Source: Proteromonas lacertae
Taxonomy: Eukaryota; Sar; Bigyra; Opalinata; Proteromonadidae
Assembly: GCA_002245135.1 (NCBI GenBank)
Contig: NGBS01000381.1
Coordinates: 1-20,300, forward strand
Direction: 5' to 3'
Length of the DNA stretch: 20,300 nt
Below, one piece after another: positions 8,142-19,971 of the stretch (positions within the stretch are counted from its first letter, which is position 1; each line of letters starts with the position of its first letter). The position numbers and the translations under genes were made by a program. The notes beneath the pieces were generated by a model that was given only the letters and a program-made list of their open reading frames with translations, searched no databases and was not told the DNA's origin.

Positions 8142-9086
8142 ATGAGCGAATCATTTTGGAATGGTTTTGAGTTAAATAATATAGTCGATGATAGTAGTTT
8201 ATACAGTGATATAAAACCAATAGAAGATTTGTTATTAGAAGTGGGTTATATAGGAGTAGATAATATATGTGTAATAGATGATGATGATATAGGATATGGT
8301 AGTCTCCCTTTTTTTGAAGATTTCGAAATTTCAAATCCTGTAAAACGCAAAAATGAAAGTGTAAATGTTGTTATGGATATATGTGTGAAGAAGATGAAGA
8401 AAAATGAAGCAATATACGAAATAGATGAATATCTTCGAGATTACGAAAGTTATGAAGAAATAGAAGTAGTGAAGTGTGAAGTAACAAATTCCGTGAATAT
8501 GTATATGGAAAGAAGTAAAAATGAGTCTGTTGATATATATGAATCAAAATACTTCAAAAAGCCCAAAATGTTGAGTAAGAAAACAGGAATTCGAGATGTT
8601 GATTTTGTAAACAATGACAGTTTTCAATACTGTATTTTATATGATTATTTATTGGAAATGAAAGAAAAAGACAATAAATGTAAAATAAAGAAGAATTACC
8701 GAATTGATAAAAAAGTAAAAGAATTAGATAAAATATATAATAAAGTAAATTTTAGTCATTTAACATATTCAGTAAATCCATTAGATAAAATCGGAATTGA
8801 TGAATTTGAAAGAGACAATAGAATCAGTATAACAATATTTGGAATAGAAAATGATAAGATGATAGTATTACGAAAGAGTGAAAATTATCAAAGTGACAAA
8901 CACATATTTTTGCTATACATAAAATTTTCTTCCAAATGTGGAAGATATTATTACGTAAATAATCCGAAAAGTGTTCTTTCTGAGATATACGAAGATAAAA
9001 AGAATCTTAAAAATTATGACTATTGCAGTCATTGTTTATCCGTATTCAAAAATAGGACATGCTTAAACGATCATCACTGTAAATGA
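8142..9086 (+). CDS. Polinton-PolB-related Zn-finger protein, 314 aa (right copy)
   Basis: This copy is identical in translation to the one at 4674-5618. The frame is whole from ATG to TGA with no intron. The acidic first 60 residues (many Asp and Glu, few basic) and a KRK cluster near residue 70 could suit a nuclear protein. The C-terminal 90 residues carry the Polinton/Maverick PolB-type pre-polymerase pattern and its Cys/His finger. Nothing else of such an element (polymerase core, retroviral-type integrase, protease, packaging ATPase, capsid proteins) is seen in the window, so it is a one-domain fossil or a host gene derived from one. The retained open frame and an upstream region shared with a diverged copy favour some host use; this is inference. 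Confidence 0.6.
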   Translation: MSESFWNGFELNNIVDDSSLYSDIKPIEDLLLEVGYIGVDNICVIDDDDIGYGSLPFFEDFEISNPVKRKNESVNVVMDICVKKMKKNEAIYEIDEYLRDYESYEEIEVVKCEVTNSVNMYMERSKNESVDIYESKYFKKPKMLSKKTGIRDVDFVNNDSFQYCILYDYLLEMKEKDNKCKIKKNYRIDKKVKELDKIYNKVNFSHLTYSVNPLDKIGIDEFERDNRISITIFGIENDKMIVLRKSENYQSDKHIFLLYIKFSSKCGRYYYVNNPKSVLSEIYEDKKNLKNYDYCSHCLSVFKNRTCLNDHHCK

Positions 9087-9930
9087 AAATAGATAGTATT
9101 ACTTTATACATAGAATAATTTGCTATTTAGATGTTAAAAATTCTTAATATTTAAATTTTTATTTTTGTTCTTCAAAACGTATAATTCTTGTTTTAAAAGC
9201 TTGAAATTAAGTTTGAAAATATTTTTTTGGTAGTTTTGAGTGAATTGATACTCATCATATTGTAAATTTAGAATAACCATATTTTCATATAATATAAAGT
9301 ATATATAACATAATTAGATGCTTTTTAATCAATTTAAAGAATAATCGAAAAAGTGAGTATGCCAAATTCTGTTCATATTTCCATATTAGTTATATCATCA
9401 TATGATTTATATATTTCATTTTTATTTATGCTGAAATATTGCTTTATTTACTCAAAAATCATAAATAATAAGATCAAATTGGTTTGATAATCTATTTTGA
9501 ATATTTAATTCTAAACTCACACATAAACAATAAAAATGTGCATATTGTTAGGAAAAACGAATATGACATATAGATGCAGTTATATGTAATGATTGTAGTA
9601 AAAGTATACCAATTGAACACAAAATAGTGATAGTATAGTCGTTGAAGTAGTTTAACCTAATATATACATAGTATATACATTATATAAATGTTTAATTGCG
9701 AAAGGATTATGTTAAAAATAGTATTAAAGAAAATTGTTGAAATAGGTTATTGTATATATGTAATGGTGTTAATTTAAAATGATTGTGTTGCTGTTAAGAT
9801 AATAATATGCTAAATACTTCAAATAATCAGAAAAATGTAAAATTACAGAACGAAAGGCAAATGGTATCTATGATTCATATCAAAACAACAACAGTAAAAA
9901 TAATCAACAAAAACAAATCAATTAATGAAA
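9087..9930. other. 844-bp gene-free gap in the right arm
   Basis: This is the exact mirror of 3830-4673. It separates the 3' end of the 314-residue gene (plus strand) from the 3' end of the TMEM131-like gene (minus strand). I see only AT-rich sequence and no convincing gene or RNA. Confidence 0.7.
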
Positions 9931-10550
9931 TCATTTCATTTCAGCATTATTTTTCTCATTTGGATTTACACTAGGTGTAATAAAAATATTATTGTCATTT
10001 TGTTGATTTGTATTACTTTCTCTTACTGGGAAACTAAAACCAGGAGGAACTTCCACTCCTTCTACACTGTTATTATTATCATCTCTTCTTATTATTGGAA
10101 TGTTATTATTATTATTATATACATATGTTGTATAATAACCACCATTTTCATTATACCCATTTGCACTTGGAATATAATATTGACCATTTCCATCAGTGTA
10201 TATTGTATCACTGTATACTGTTGTTGCATTTCCACTTACATTTATATCATTTGTATAATAGATTGTTTGAGGATTATAATAGCCTGTTTCATCTACTCTT
10301 TCTTCTTCATTTTCTGTGTTATTGTTGTTATTTGATATAATATTATTTCCATCAGATATTGTTACTATACTATCATCGATTGTTTGTAGTTTCTTTGCTG
10401 GATTTATTCCATTTATATTAGATGCTTTGTTAGATCTTTCCATTCCTGATGTCATTACATTTCCTTCTGTTAATGGTATTGGAATGGGAGTAATTGCTCT
10501 ATTTGACATTTGCTGAGGTTGAGGTATTGGTATTATAGGTGGAGGTAGAG

Positions 10551-10582
<32 letters not shown>

Positions 10583-13500
10583 AATGGAATTTGTGAATAA
10601 TATGATTGGGTATAATAAGGCAAAGAGGATGTTGGAGAAATATACTCATTACTCATTATATTTGGAGATATTGATTGAGGTGGTTGGTTTAATGGATTAA
10701 TAAAAGTATTATTATTATTATTATTATTACTATTAATTGGTATATTATCTTGATAATTTGGTAAAGTATAGTATCGGGGTTGTTGAGTATACTGTAATGG
10801 TATTTGTGGTGTAGGTTGACTATAAGTGGGAAATTGCTCAAATGATATTGGTTCACTATCTCCAAGTGAGTATAATGGAGCTACATCTACACCTTCTACA
10901 AACCTTGTTCCTATCATTCTATGTTGTTGTTGTTCATTATTATATTCATTATCTTTTGGAGTTAATATATCTGTTTCCATATTATTGAATATATTGTTAT
11001 TTTCTTTTTGTTTGGATGGTGGACCAATTGTTGGATTAAATATTGGTGAAGATGATGATATTAAAGGAGGTGGAGAAGATATTATATTGGAGTTTCTTTC
11101 TGTATTTATTGGTGATTGATGTACAGATGGCCAGGAAGTGGAAGAATAGGATGAAGATGATTCATTATCATCATTCTCTTCCTCTTCTTCTTCTTCTTTT
11201 ACTTCTTTTTCTGGTGTTGAAATATTTTCAATTTTTTCTGCATTTTTACTATCATTATTAGTATTTGTTTTTACTTCATTATTATTAGAAGATTTTTGAG
11301 TTTTCTTAGCTTTTTTATTTTTTATCTTCTTTGATGAATCAATTGAACTATTACTTGGTGGTTGTAATTGAGGATTATTATTTGAATTACTTTCTCCGTG
11401 ATGATGATAAGTATGATGCTTTGTCTTTTCATTCATATCTGTCAAACAACTACTGATTATTGAGAAAATATCAGTTGATGTTATTACTATATATAACAAT
11501 TCCACAAAAAAGATGAATTTTAATGTTAACACTTTAAAATGACCATATACTAAAGTATTTCGATTATATCTTCCTTCAATACATAAATTCACTAAACTTG
11601 GATCTAAATTACCTCTTAAAATTAGTGTAAAATTATTGGTTGTGGTATGTAATATTAGCTCAGAATATTCATGAAGATATTTGCAGGATGGTTCATATCG
11701 AATTAATAAATTTGCTGTTTGTTTTGGCTTTAAATGGATCTTTGTTCGATTTTCATTCATATTTATATAGAATGGTTTAAATCCCCACAATCTTAAATTT
11801 GCACCAATTATATCAGCTGATAAATTACCAACATTTTCAAACCCCACTATTTTCGATAACCCCCAAACTCCATTTGTATTTGCTGCTGCTGGTAATAAAG
11901 TTGCATTATTGATATTCAAATCAAGAATAGTGATTGTTTCATTGAGATTTGGAGGTAAATAAGTATAAAACTTCAATAAATCATCTATTAAAGCTGTAGT
12001 TATTCCAGTACTCATAAATTCATCTAATTTTTCAAAACTACTGATTGGATAACCAACGAATTTTTTGAATTCTATTCTTTCAATCTCACCTTCACCATCT
12101 AAATTAAAAATTACAGGTGGAGCTATTGAACTTCTTAAGATTGCTGTACAATTGTAAGATTTCATTTCTGTTGGTTTGAAGAATAAATGCGATGTTTCTA
12201 TCTTCTGATTTGGAAGTAACACAAATGGTTTTGAGAAATTTGAAGGTAATATGATATTATCACACTTCAACCAAGATGGTATTAATAATTGAAACTATTA
12301 AATAATAATAATAATAATAATATATACAACTCCTGTTCTATTTGTTGGATTAATAATATCTATTGTAATGTTAGAAGAATCACCTACTGCAGTTGCTGGG
12401 AAATGATATAACGGTTTGACTGAATCTATTATTGAAGGGAATTCAATTCTTACTTGAACTGGAAGATTGATATTACTTAATTCATCAGTATCAATTCTTA
12501 CAATTGAAGAGAAATAATTCCCTTTTTTGCTGTAATCGTTATAACGTTTATTATAACTATTCATTTCATCTAAAGAATGAAACACAAATAATTCTTTTTC
12601 ATAATCATCCACACTTATTCTTGAACCAGAAAGTACATAATCACAAATTTCATAAGACAATTTACAGATAATTTTAGGATCAAATGTTAAATAACCAATC
12701 ACAGTCTAAAATAGTAAATAAATATTATAAATATATACAAAATCATTTGCTCTAATAATGTTCTTATCAACTAACAACTGTAATCTAGAATCAGTAACAT
12801 TGTAAGACTTTATATGTAAATCTTCAGGAAATGAACTAACCATACTTACAGCAATATGTTCTATTTCTCCTTGAAATATGGCATACAATGACGCATTTGG
12901 TGGAATATATTTTACACTTCCACTTACAGGCGTATAACCTACTAATACGTATAACTGACTAAAGTATTTTCCATATTTATCAGCCATTGGAAGTATCAAA
13001 GCATGTGGTTCAGCCCATTTCTCTTTAACTCTAAATGCTTCTACCAAATCAGTATCAATTGTATGATTTGGATGTGCTGTTACTTCAATAATAATATAGA
13101 GTGCATCATTGGGATATAAGGTAAATTCAGTTTCATTTGGTTGAATATGAAATCTTTTTAAGTTCTGTGGAGGTTTATCTCTAGGAATTCCAGTGAAATT
13201 ACCAACTCCTTTTACTAATGCTTTTGCATAATACTTTATTCCAGGTATTGGTGGAGTACCATAATCAACAGTTAAACTAATTGGATTATTATTAATCAAT
13301 ACAACAGTACGATATCTCTTTTCACCTAATGCAATTTTACCAAATAAGCAAATCAAAGGTCTTTCAACAGCAGGTGTAGTAACAAAAGCATAAGAATAAG
13401 GAGGAATTGGTTTATTATATATTTTATCGTTTAATGGATTGCTAATTAATGGTTCTTTCTCTGTACGTGCTAATAATGGATAACCATTATATATAGTACA

Positions 13501-14970
13501 TGGAATAACAAAATCTCTTTCTTTAGTAACAATTGTAACATTTATAATTGTAGATAGCCATCTATCAGATGTATTAAATCTTACATTTAGTTTAAATTGT
13601 GAATAACCAGTCCATTCGTAAGGAAATGTTAAATTCTTCATTATTATATTCAAATGTCTCATGTTACTACTCTTTATTCCAGTTATAGTGAAAGAATCAT
13701 TATATGAATTAGTAATAGGTAATAAATAGTCAGAAAATGTACCAAATTTTGTATATACATTTACTCCTATATAAGTCTTAGTCCTGTCATACCTTAAATA
13801 TCCTTTAAATACATTTACGTTGATTTGTAACACACTATCTAACTCTGTATTGTTGTTATCAGTATAAACATATACAAATGCTTCATATCTTCCAGTCATA
13901 CATCCTCTAATCTTCACATCTGCGAATTGATATAATCCCTTTTCAGTTTCAATTGTATTTCTATATTTAGTCACTGTAACAATATCACATTGACATTTAT
14001 CACATGTGAGTTTTGTATTGAACTTATTCTCTTTAAATGGACTAAATAGATTTCTTACCTCTATACCGTTGTAATCTAAATAAGGAATATCAACATGTAA
14101 TGTTTTGTATGACAGTTTCTTGGGAATTACACTGATTTGAACGGGTATTGCAAATACTCCATAGTTTGTATGGATATATAAATAACCAATTATTGCTGAT
14201 TCTTCTACATCTGTGACTTTTATTTTGATTATTGTTGCTCGATGTCTAGATGGAATTAGCCATACTATTTACATAATAATAATAAAATATACATATGCTT
14301 ATATTATCTGATGTTAATTCTAAACGATTATCTGTAGTATATAGTTCATGTATATTTAACTCTTTTTCAAACGGATTATACATTTCTAAAGTTGCTTCAA
14401 ATGTTTCATTTATATAAGTAACATAGTTTGTTACTGGTAGTAGTCCTGTTGTTGATTCATATACAGTAGCTGTTATTAAATAGTTCAATGTCTCCGTTGG
14501 ACTTGAGAATGTAATTGTGACTGATTGACTGCCAAGTACATAAGGGATGAAACGGATTTGTATTTCTTTAACTTCTCCATAGGAGAAAGTATATACTGGC
14601 ATAGGATGTATGATCAAACCGATTGATGAAGAAACAGAACTGATGATTTTGTCATTCTCATGATAATAACTTGCTAATTTTACTGTAGCTTCAATTGGAA
14701 CAAACATTTCAACTCTTCCAAAGTCCAACTGCTGCGGTGAGAATGAAAACTCATTTTCAATAACTATGGAATAAAAATAAATGAAAATATACCTTGTGGC
14801 GTTGCATCTGACTCTGTATTTACTCTCAATAATGACGAGTGTTTAAAGGTTCCATAGATTGAAGTTTGAGGAACTGGCTGTTTTTCTATCTCTTCATTTT
14901 TGCATTGCACTTTGACCATAATTATTCCTAGAATAATAAGTATCAAGATGAATCGATGAAAAAAATTCAT
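9931..14970 (-). CDS. TMEM131-like type I membrane protein, five exons
   Basis: Five exons (14793-14970, 14293-14763, 12739-14264, 12328-12705, 9931-12294) join through four introns of 29, 28, 33 and 33 nt, all GTAT...TAG, into exactly 1,639 codons (1,638 residues). I chose the ATG at 14970 because it starts a signal peptide (MNFFHRFILILIILGIIM). Residues about 60-150 form a PapD/ASH-type sandwich beginning FSPQQLDFG, as in TMEM131. More lumenal beta domains follow, with many N-glycosylation sites and a CDKCQCD cysteine cluster. One membrane segment lies near 1105-1127, about where human TMEM131 has its own. The tail of about 510 residues is disordered and rich in Asn, Gln, Pro and Ser. Animal TMEM131 helps collagen and cargo secretion through an ER-to-Golgi tethering complex; a cargo role here is inference. 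The last 252 codons lie in the inverted repeat. Confidence 0.88.
10535..10582 (-). repeat. Gln-coding triplet run in the TMEM131-like tail
   Basis: A run of GTT/TTG triplets on the plus strand reads as consecutive CAA (Gln) codons in the gene on the minus strand. The same number of repeats is present in the mirrored fragment near 3178-3208. Triplet runs mutate quickly, so equal lengths in both arms support recent copying. Confidence 0.6.
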
Positions 14971-15064
14971 ATGTAATACAAAAATACAATAATGTAATGT
15001 ATTAATATCAAGCCTGAAGTTTGCTGTTTCAATCGTTTTGTGATTTTTTGAAGCAGCAAACAAA
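14971..15064. promoter_or_regulatory. 94-bp head-to-head intergenic region (shared promoter)
   Basis: Only 94 bp separate the start codons of the TMEM131-like gene (minus strand, 14970) and the TmcB-like gene (plus strand, 15065). The two genes must share or overlap promoter sequence. The TMEM131-like frame is open upstream through this region, so its start could lie slightly further up, but the signal peptide favours 14970. No named motif is recognised. Confidence 0.5.
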
Positions 15065-17260
15065 ATGAGCATTTTATCATCTAGTTCTAGCACTATTAGT
15101 GATGGTGATACAGCCTCAGAAAGGTATAATTTTAGTGTTATTCCAATAGAGGCTCAGTATCGGCAGATTCATCCTGTGGATTAAATGGAACAGTTAATGG
15201 AGAAATTAGAAGGTTGAAAAAGATGTGGATAGTTAGCAAATCTGAGAAAGCATTATTTTCTTTAATTTACACAATTACTTCACTTAATGTGCTTATTTTC
15301 TTCATACAATTACATTAGAATACTTGATAAAATCCTTTATTATATGTATCTGTCAATACCATCCGAAGAAAGTAATTTACTCTCCAAACCAACTTCTGTG
15401 GTATATAAAGGACTTTCTTATATTATTTCACCGATTAAAACGTCATCATTATCTCCAATTGGCAGTGCAATAGGTATAATGGTGTTTGGCTATTGTTATA
15501 TTGCTGTTTTACTTGTGGCTTATTTATTATGTTACTATAATTTAGAAATTCCATCTTATTTAAATAAATTTATATGTTTAACTATATGTATAACGACTAC
15601 ATACTTTTATGTTCCATTTATTAATGGTGTTTCTGCATTATATATATGTAAAAAGAAAATAATAAATGGTGAATCTGTGATTGTTTCATCTTTTGATTCT
15701 AGTTATGATTGTTTTGAAGTATATTTATTATTTATTATTATATTAATTAATTTAAATAGGGAAGTCATACAGTTACATTCATTTCCTTCAATTGTCTTCA
15801 CTATCGCATTTGCAAGTATAACAATGTTATATCATTATCTATCATATCCAAAAATCAAAAGTGGTGGATTAATCCATGGTAGATATCAAAGTCTACATCG
15901 ATTTTTAGCATTGTTGTTAGTTATATTTAGAGGATTTTCTATCCAATCTATCATTATATCAGCAGTAGTGAGATTTGTTATTTGTTTTTTAGATTTTGTT
16001 GGTTGTTGGTATTATTTTGCATCTCAATCTGTAAGATTAGAAGGATTTGAAATTGGTTCATGTTTAGCAGGAGTTTGGGCTTTTGCAATTGATATATTAG
16101 CGATGTAGTAAATGTAATGATAAGATATGTTTTGGATTGTTAATCAGTGGAATGATAGTATGTATAACTATAGGATTTCAAATTCCAAAATATCGATTAA
16201 AACGAATATATAAAAAATTTGATCCAAAAAAATTAGAAGCAATATCTTCAGCAAATGGTTCAATTTCTAGTGATGCTTTATTGCATAAGAATTCAAGTAG
16301 AAGTAGTTTTCGTAATAAACCAACTGTTTCATATAATAGAAAAGGTGAAAAAATGGTTAAAAATCCAATAATGATAGGTTTAATAAAACCATTTTCTAGA
16401 GTTTATGGACCATATAGATTGATTAAATATTTAATTGAAGAGTATGAGAAAGATAATGTAACAACGAAGGGAGAGATACCAAAATTTGATTTAAATGTAT
16501 GTCGACAGTTTATGATATTAAATATTCCATTATTTACATATGATTCATGCTTTTGGATGTATTATTTATGTTTTTGTGAAGAAAATGCAACTGATTTCAA
16601 TATAATAAACTCATTAAAATTAGTATCAAATGCTACAAGTTTGGATATGAGATATTATATCTATCAATTGTTAATAATGTCACAATATCCGAATGAAACA
16701 CCAAGTGATAGAATTAAACTAATTGAAATGAATAGAACTTTAAGGGAAGCTAGAAATCATCATACAGTATGTAAAATAATATAAATTTTCTATTTTCTCT
16801 TATTATTATTATTGTAATAGGAAGTATTAAGATCAATGGGTGATATATGGGAAAGTATCTCTGAAGCTAAATCATTAGCTAATCATTCTATTCTGAAGAG
16901 ATTTAGTTCATCATTTCGCGAAGTAGTAGAAAATGATAGTAAAGCAATGAATTGTTATAGGAAATTAATGAAAGGATATGCTGGTAATCAGACGGTTTTG
17001 AGAAGTTATGCTTCTTACTTAGAACATATTCGATCAGATATAATGAGATCAAATGAACTATATAATTGGGCTGAGGAGATTGATAGGCAAGAAGTTACTG
17101 AAAATGTGGAAGAAAAGTCAGCAGGAGTTTCTCGATCAAGTTTAACGGCTAGTAAATCAATTTCAAATGGGAATGCATTTCATTCAAATAGTGGTCATAA
17201 TAATTATAATTTTGGTAGAACGAATAAAAGAATGAGTAGTGCAATGAATAGTTATATTCC

Positions 17261-17294
<34 letters not shown>

Positions 17295-19199
17295 GTCAAG
17301 CCTGATCCAAGCCCACAAACATTTTCACCATCTCCAGATGAAGTACAAGAAACAACAGAATTAAGAAATGAAATTAAAAAAGAAAAGAATAAAACAGTGG
17401 ATAAAGAAGATATATTTTCAAGTAGTAAAACTCAAGAATGTGATAAAAAAGGATTAGGAATTCAAAAACTAGAAAAGTTAATGATTGGTTTACTATAATC
17501 ACAATATTCTTATTCTGTTTAGTAGGTGGTGTTTCTTTAATATTTATTTTATGTTCTACTAATGAATATCTTGAATATTTATCAGATTTCTCATTTAGAC
17601 CATTCTATATGTGGACTACCACTATTGCAACACGTGATATTTCATTGGATGATATGAACAGTTATGCTAAAAGGAATTATGATTTAATTAAAAGTGATTC
17701 TACTAAATATAGATACTATCAGTTGAAATTATCAACTTGTCAAAGTATTATAGGAATAAATAATTGTCATTTCTATGATATGACAGAAAAGCTAAAAGTT
17801 CCAATTCTTAAGTTTAAAAGTGGTGGTTCTTCTACAGAAAAATCGTTATTAACTCTCAATGAAGCTGGTTTAAGGTATTTACATAGTATAGAATACATTA
17901 AGAAATGGAATAAAACTACACCAATGAATGAAGTAGATAAAAAACTCTATAGAGATGAATATGCCTTCATTATTTCTAATGCATATACAATGGAAGATGG
18001 ATTTACTGATCCAATTGATGATATAGAAACAAATATGCATAGTTTAATAGAAAGTGTAATGATATTTCTCTATGTTTATATATCTCTTAAAGTAATTCAA
18101 TTAATTGTTTCTTATTATTTCTATTTTAATGCAGTTGGACTTGCTCATATGGAACAGCATGTAGGTTTAGATATGTTGAAATTATTACCAGTTGAGGAAA
18201 CAAAGAGATTATCCAATAATTTTCATTTATTATTAGAAAAATTTAACAGTCCAGCTGAAAGAAATAAAATTGGATAAAGATGATAGTGAAGATGATTTTA
18301 CAATGACAATAAAGAATGCAGAAATGAAAGCAGGAAGAGAATCTTTAGAAAAACTATTTCCAACCACTTACAAATGTTCAACAAGAAAGAAATTGTTATT
18401 CTATATCTTTCTTATTTTTATAAAGCAACTTATAGTATTGATTGTATTAACAGTTGTGATGACTGTACAGAAGATGAAAGAAGATCAATCGATTGATACA
18501 ATCTATTATACAGCAATGAGAATGAATTATATAGAAAAAATACACTATTCAGTTGGTCAATTGATATTGAACAGATATAATACAAAAGAATATAATAAAT
18601 ATAAAACCATAATAATAGAACACTCTCATAAATTAGAAGAAACGCATTCTAGTGTATCTTATAGTTGTGATACTGGAAAAAATATACCAATTAGTGAAAG
18701 AGTAGGAAGTGAAGAATTTAAATTATATTTTGATACAACTAATAAATATACTATGTTCCAAAGTTTAGATTCTACTGTTGATAAGTTTATTAGATCTGCT
18801 TTGTCTTTAGCTTATAGTGCTCCTTCACAATTATCCTTTAATAGTGAATATTATAAACAGATTGAATGGTTAAGATTGAATCAGAATCTACATAAGAATT
18901 TGGAGAAATCAATGGATTTAGAATCTAAAGAGTTGATGGATTATGCAAAATATACTTTAATTGCTGGTATTGTTATTTTTTGTTGTGATTTTGTGATGGA
19001 ATTAATGGCATGGAAGTTCTTTTATCCTGCTGTATTAACTCAAAGTTTAATTAATGATGTGATTATCGTAAGAATTATGTTGAAACAAGTAAAGAAAAAA
19101 ATCCTTTCTGAAAAAGCTGTTATTGTTAATTATATTGTTTGTACGAATTGGTGTAATGACAGGATTGTTAAAGATAATATTGAAGAGTATTCATTATAA
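15065..19199 (+). CDS. TmcB-like multi-pass membrane protein, with frame breaks
   Basis: The gene starts with an ATG-led Ser-rich exon (15065-15123), a 26-nt intron (15124-15149), then SKSEKALFSLIYTITSLN, a classic start of tiny-macrocysts (TmcB/TmcC) proteins. Many membrane helices follow (to about 16170). The soluble middle has the family's NHH...FW-like block (RNHHTEVLRSMGDIWESI, joined over a 54-nt intron at 16767-16820) and the TPR-like YRKLMKGYAGNQTVLRSYASYLEH. There is then an Asn-rich linker and three more membrane segments with an extracellular loop. A 28-nt GTTTGG...TTAG intron at 16073-16100 and a 46-nt GTTGAG...TTAG intron at 18191-18236 would restore frame, but their donors are unusual. 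Breaks near 15266-15318 and 17444-17498 have no intron explanation. The family often ends in PAS or cyclase domains; none is seen before TAA at 19197. The gene is either decaying or affected by sequence errors. Confidence 0.72.
16767..16820 (+). other. 54-nt intron in the TmcB-like gene
   Basis: It begins GTATGT and ends AATAG, with a TTATTATT run before the acceptor. It joins ARNHHT to EVLRSMGD, restoring a motif that is contiguous in TmcB relatives. It is the longest well-supported intron in the window. Confidence 0.75.
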
Positions 19200-19305
19200 G
19201 TTAATGATTATAAATTAATTTGTTTATAATTAATTTTGAATTTGTTTTTAGAATATATTTTTTAAAAAAACATATATTTATAAAGAAAAAAATTAACAAG
19301 TTATT

Positions 19306-19832
19306 TTATTTTCGAGTATTTGTGTTACCTAGTAGTAAATCTTTTGCTTCATTTAGTTTTGCTGCTATATAGGTTGATCCACCTTTATCTGGATGGTTTA
19401 ATAACAACAATCTTTTATGTGCTGCTTTAACTCTCTGTGAATTTGATCCTGGTCTATGTAATTATATAGATTTATAAAAATTATACTTAACTCCCAATAT
19501 CAAACAAGCTTCTCTTTTAGACATTTCACTCTCAAATCCTCCTTGATAATAGTTAGTAAACATGTACGGATTACTGCCTTCTCCTCTAGCTCTATATTTT
19601 TGAGCAGACTATAGATTAAAATATTTGTTTAAATACAACGACTATATGTTTAACAGCAAGACAACCTACTGCAACACCACATCCAGCAAAAAGAGGCCAA
19701 ATTTGTTGTGATGGTGTATTGTGGAACTGTGAAAGTATTGGTAATTGAGCCTAATCGAATAGATATAGAAAAGCATACACAAGGCTTTATAAAGGCTTTT
19801 GCTTTAGGTATTTGACGAAAAATGCTAAACAT
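19306..19832 (-). CDS. PAM18: PAM18/TIM14 mitochondrial J-protein, four exons
   Basis: Exons join through introns at 19751-19778, 19609-19636 and 19454-19486 (28, 28 and 33 nt, all GTAT...TAG) into 145 residues ending in TAA. PAM18 (TIM14, animal DNAJC15/DNAJC19) stimulates mitochondrial Hsp70 at the TIM23 channel through its J domain. The product has a basic N-terminal presequence-like stretch (MFSIFRQIPKAKAFIK), one membrane helix (IWPLFAGCGVAVGCLAV, about 36-52), the family linker YYQGGFESEMSKREACLILG, and a J domain with HPD at 117-119 followed by KGGSTYIAAKLNEAKDLLLG, which is near consensus. The ATG at 19832 is chosen because an in-frame upstream extension would spoil the presequence. 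Length matches the family. It shows that this organism keeps a mitochondrial import motor. Confidence 0.93.
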
Positions 19833-19971
19833 GGTGTTTAAAAATTCTTTTGGATAACCTATTTCAAATCGAAAAAAACAGTTGCTTAATCTCATACATC
19901 CAATATATTAAGCTAGAAATATATAATACACTCGTATCGACTATTCGACCAAATTATTTGTAGTTTTTAAA
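19833..19971. promoter_or_regulatory. 139-bp divergent promoter region
   Basis: This lies between the start of the PAM18 gene on the minus strand and the ATG of the next gene at 19972 on the plus strand. The two genes are head-to-head and probably share promoter sequence. No specific motif is recognised. Confidence 0.4.

Larger units (their letters stand above)
7786..10688. repeat. Right arm of the 2.9-kb inverted repeat
   Basis: This is the mirror of 3072-5974. It holds one copy of the 314-residue gene, the 844-bp gap and the last 252 codons of the intact TMEM131-like gene. Because that gene reads on without a break past 10688, this arm is the parental context and the left arm is the derived copy. 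No short target duplication is visible at the outer edges. Confidence 0.95.

Noticed and set aside
3072-10688. Terminal inverted repeats of a large DNA transposon or Polinton
   Set aside because: The outer end of the right arm lies in the middle of an intact host exon, there is no target-site duplication, and no transposase, integrase, polymerase or capsid gene is in the interior.
14971-15093. Earlier start for the TMEM131-like protein at 15093
   Set aside because: The extension overlaps the first exon of the divergent TmcB-like gene and would bury the signal peptide that begins at 14970.
15065-19199. Programmed ribosomal frameshifting in the TmcB-like gene
   Set aside because: The frame changes are of mixed sign and occur at different stop contexts, with no shared slippery motif. 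Decay, unusual introns or sequence error are simpler explanations.
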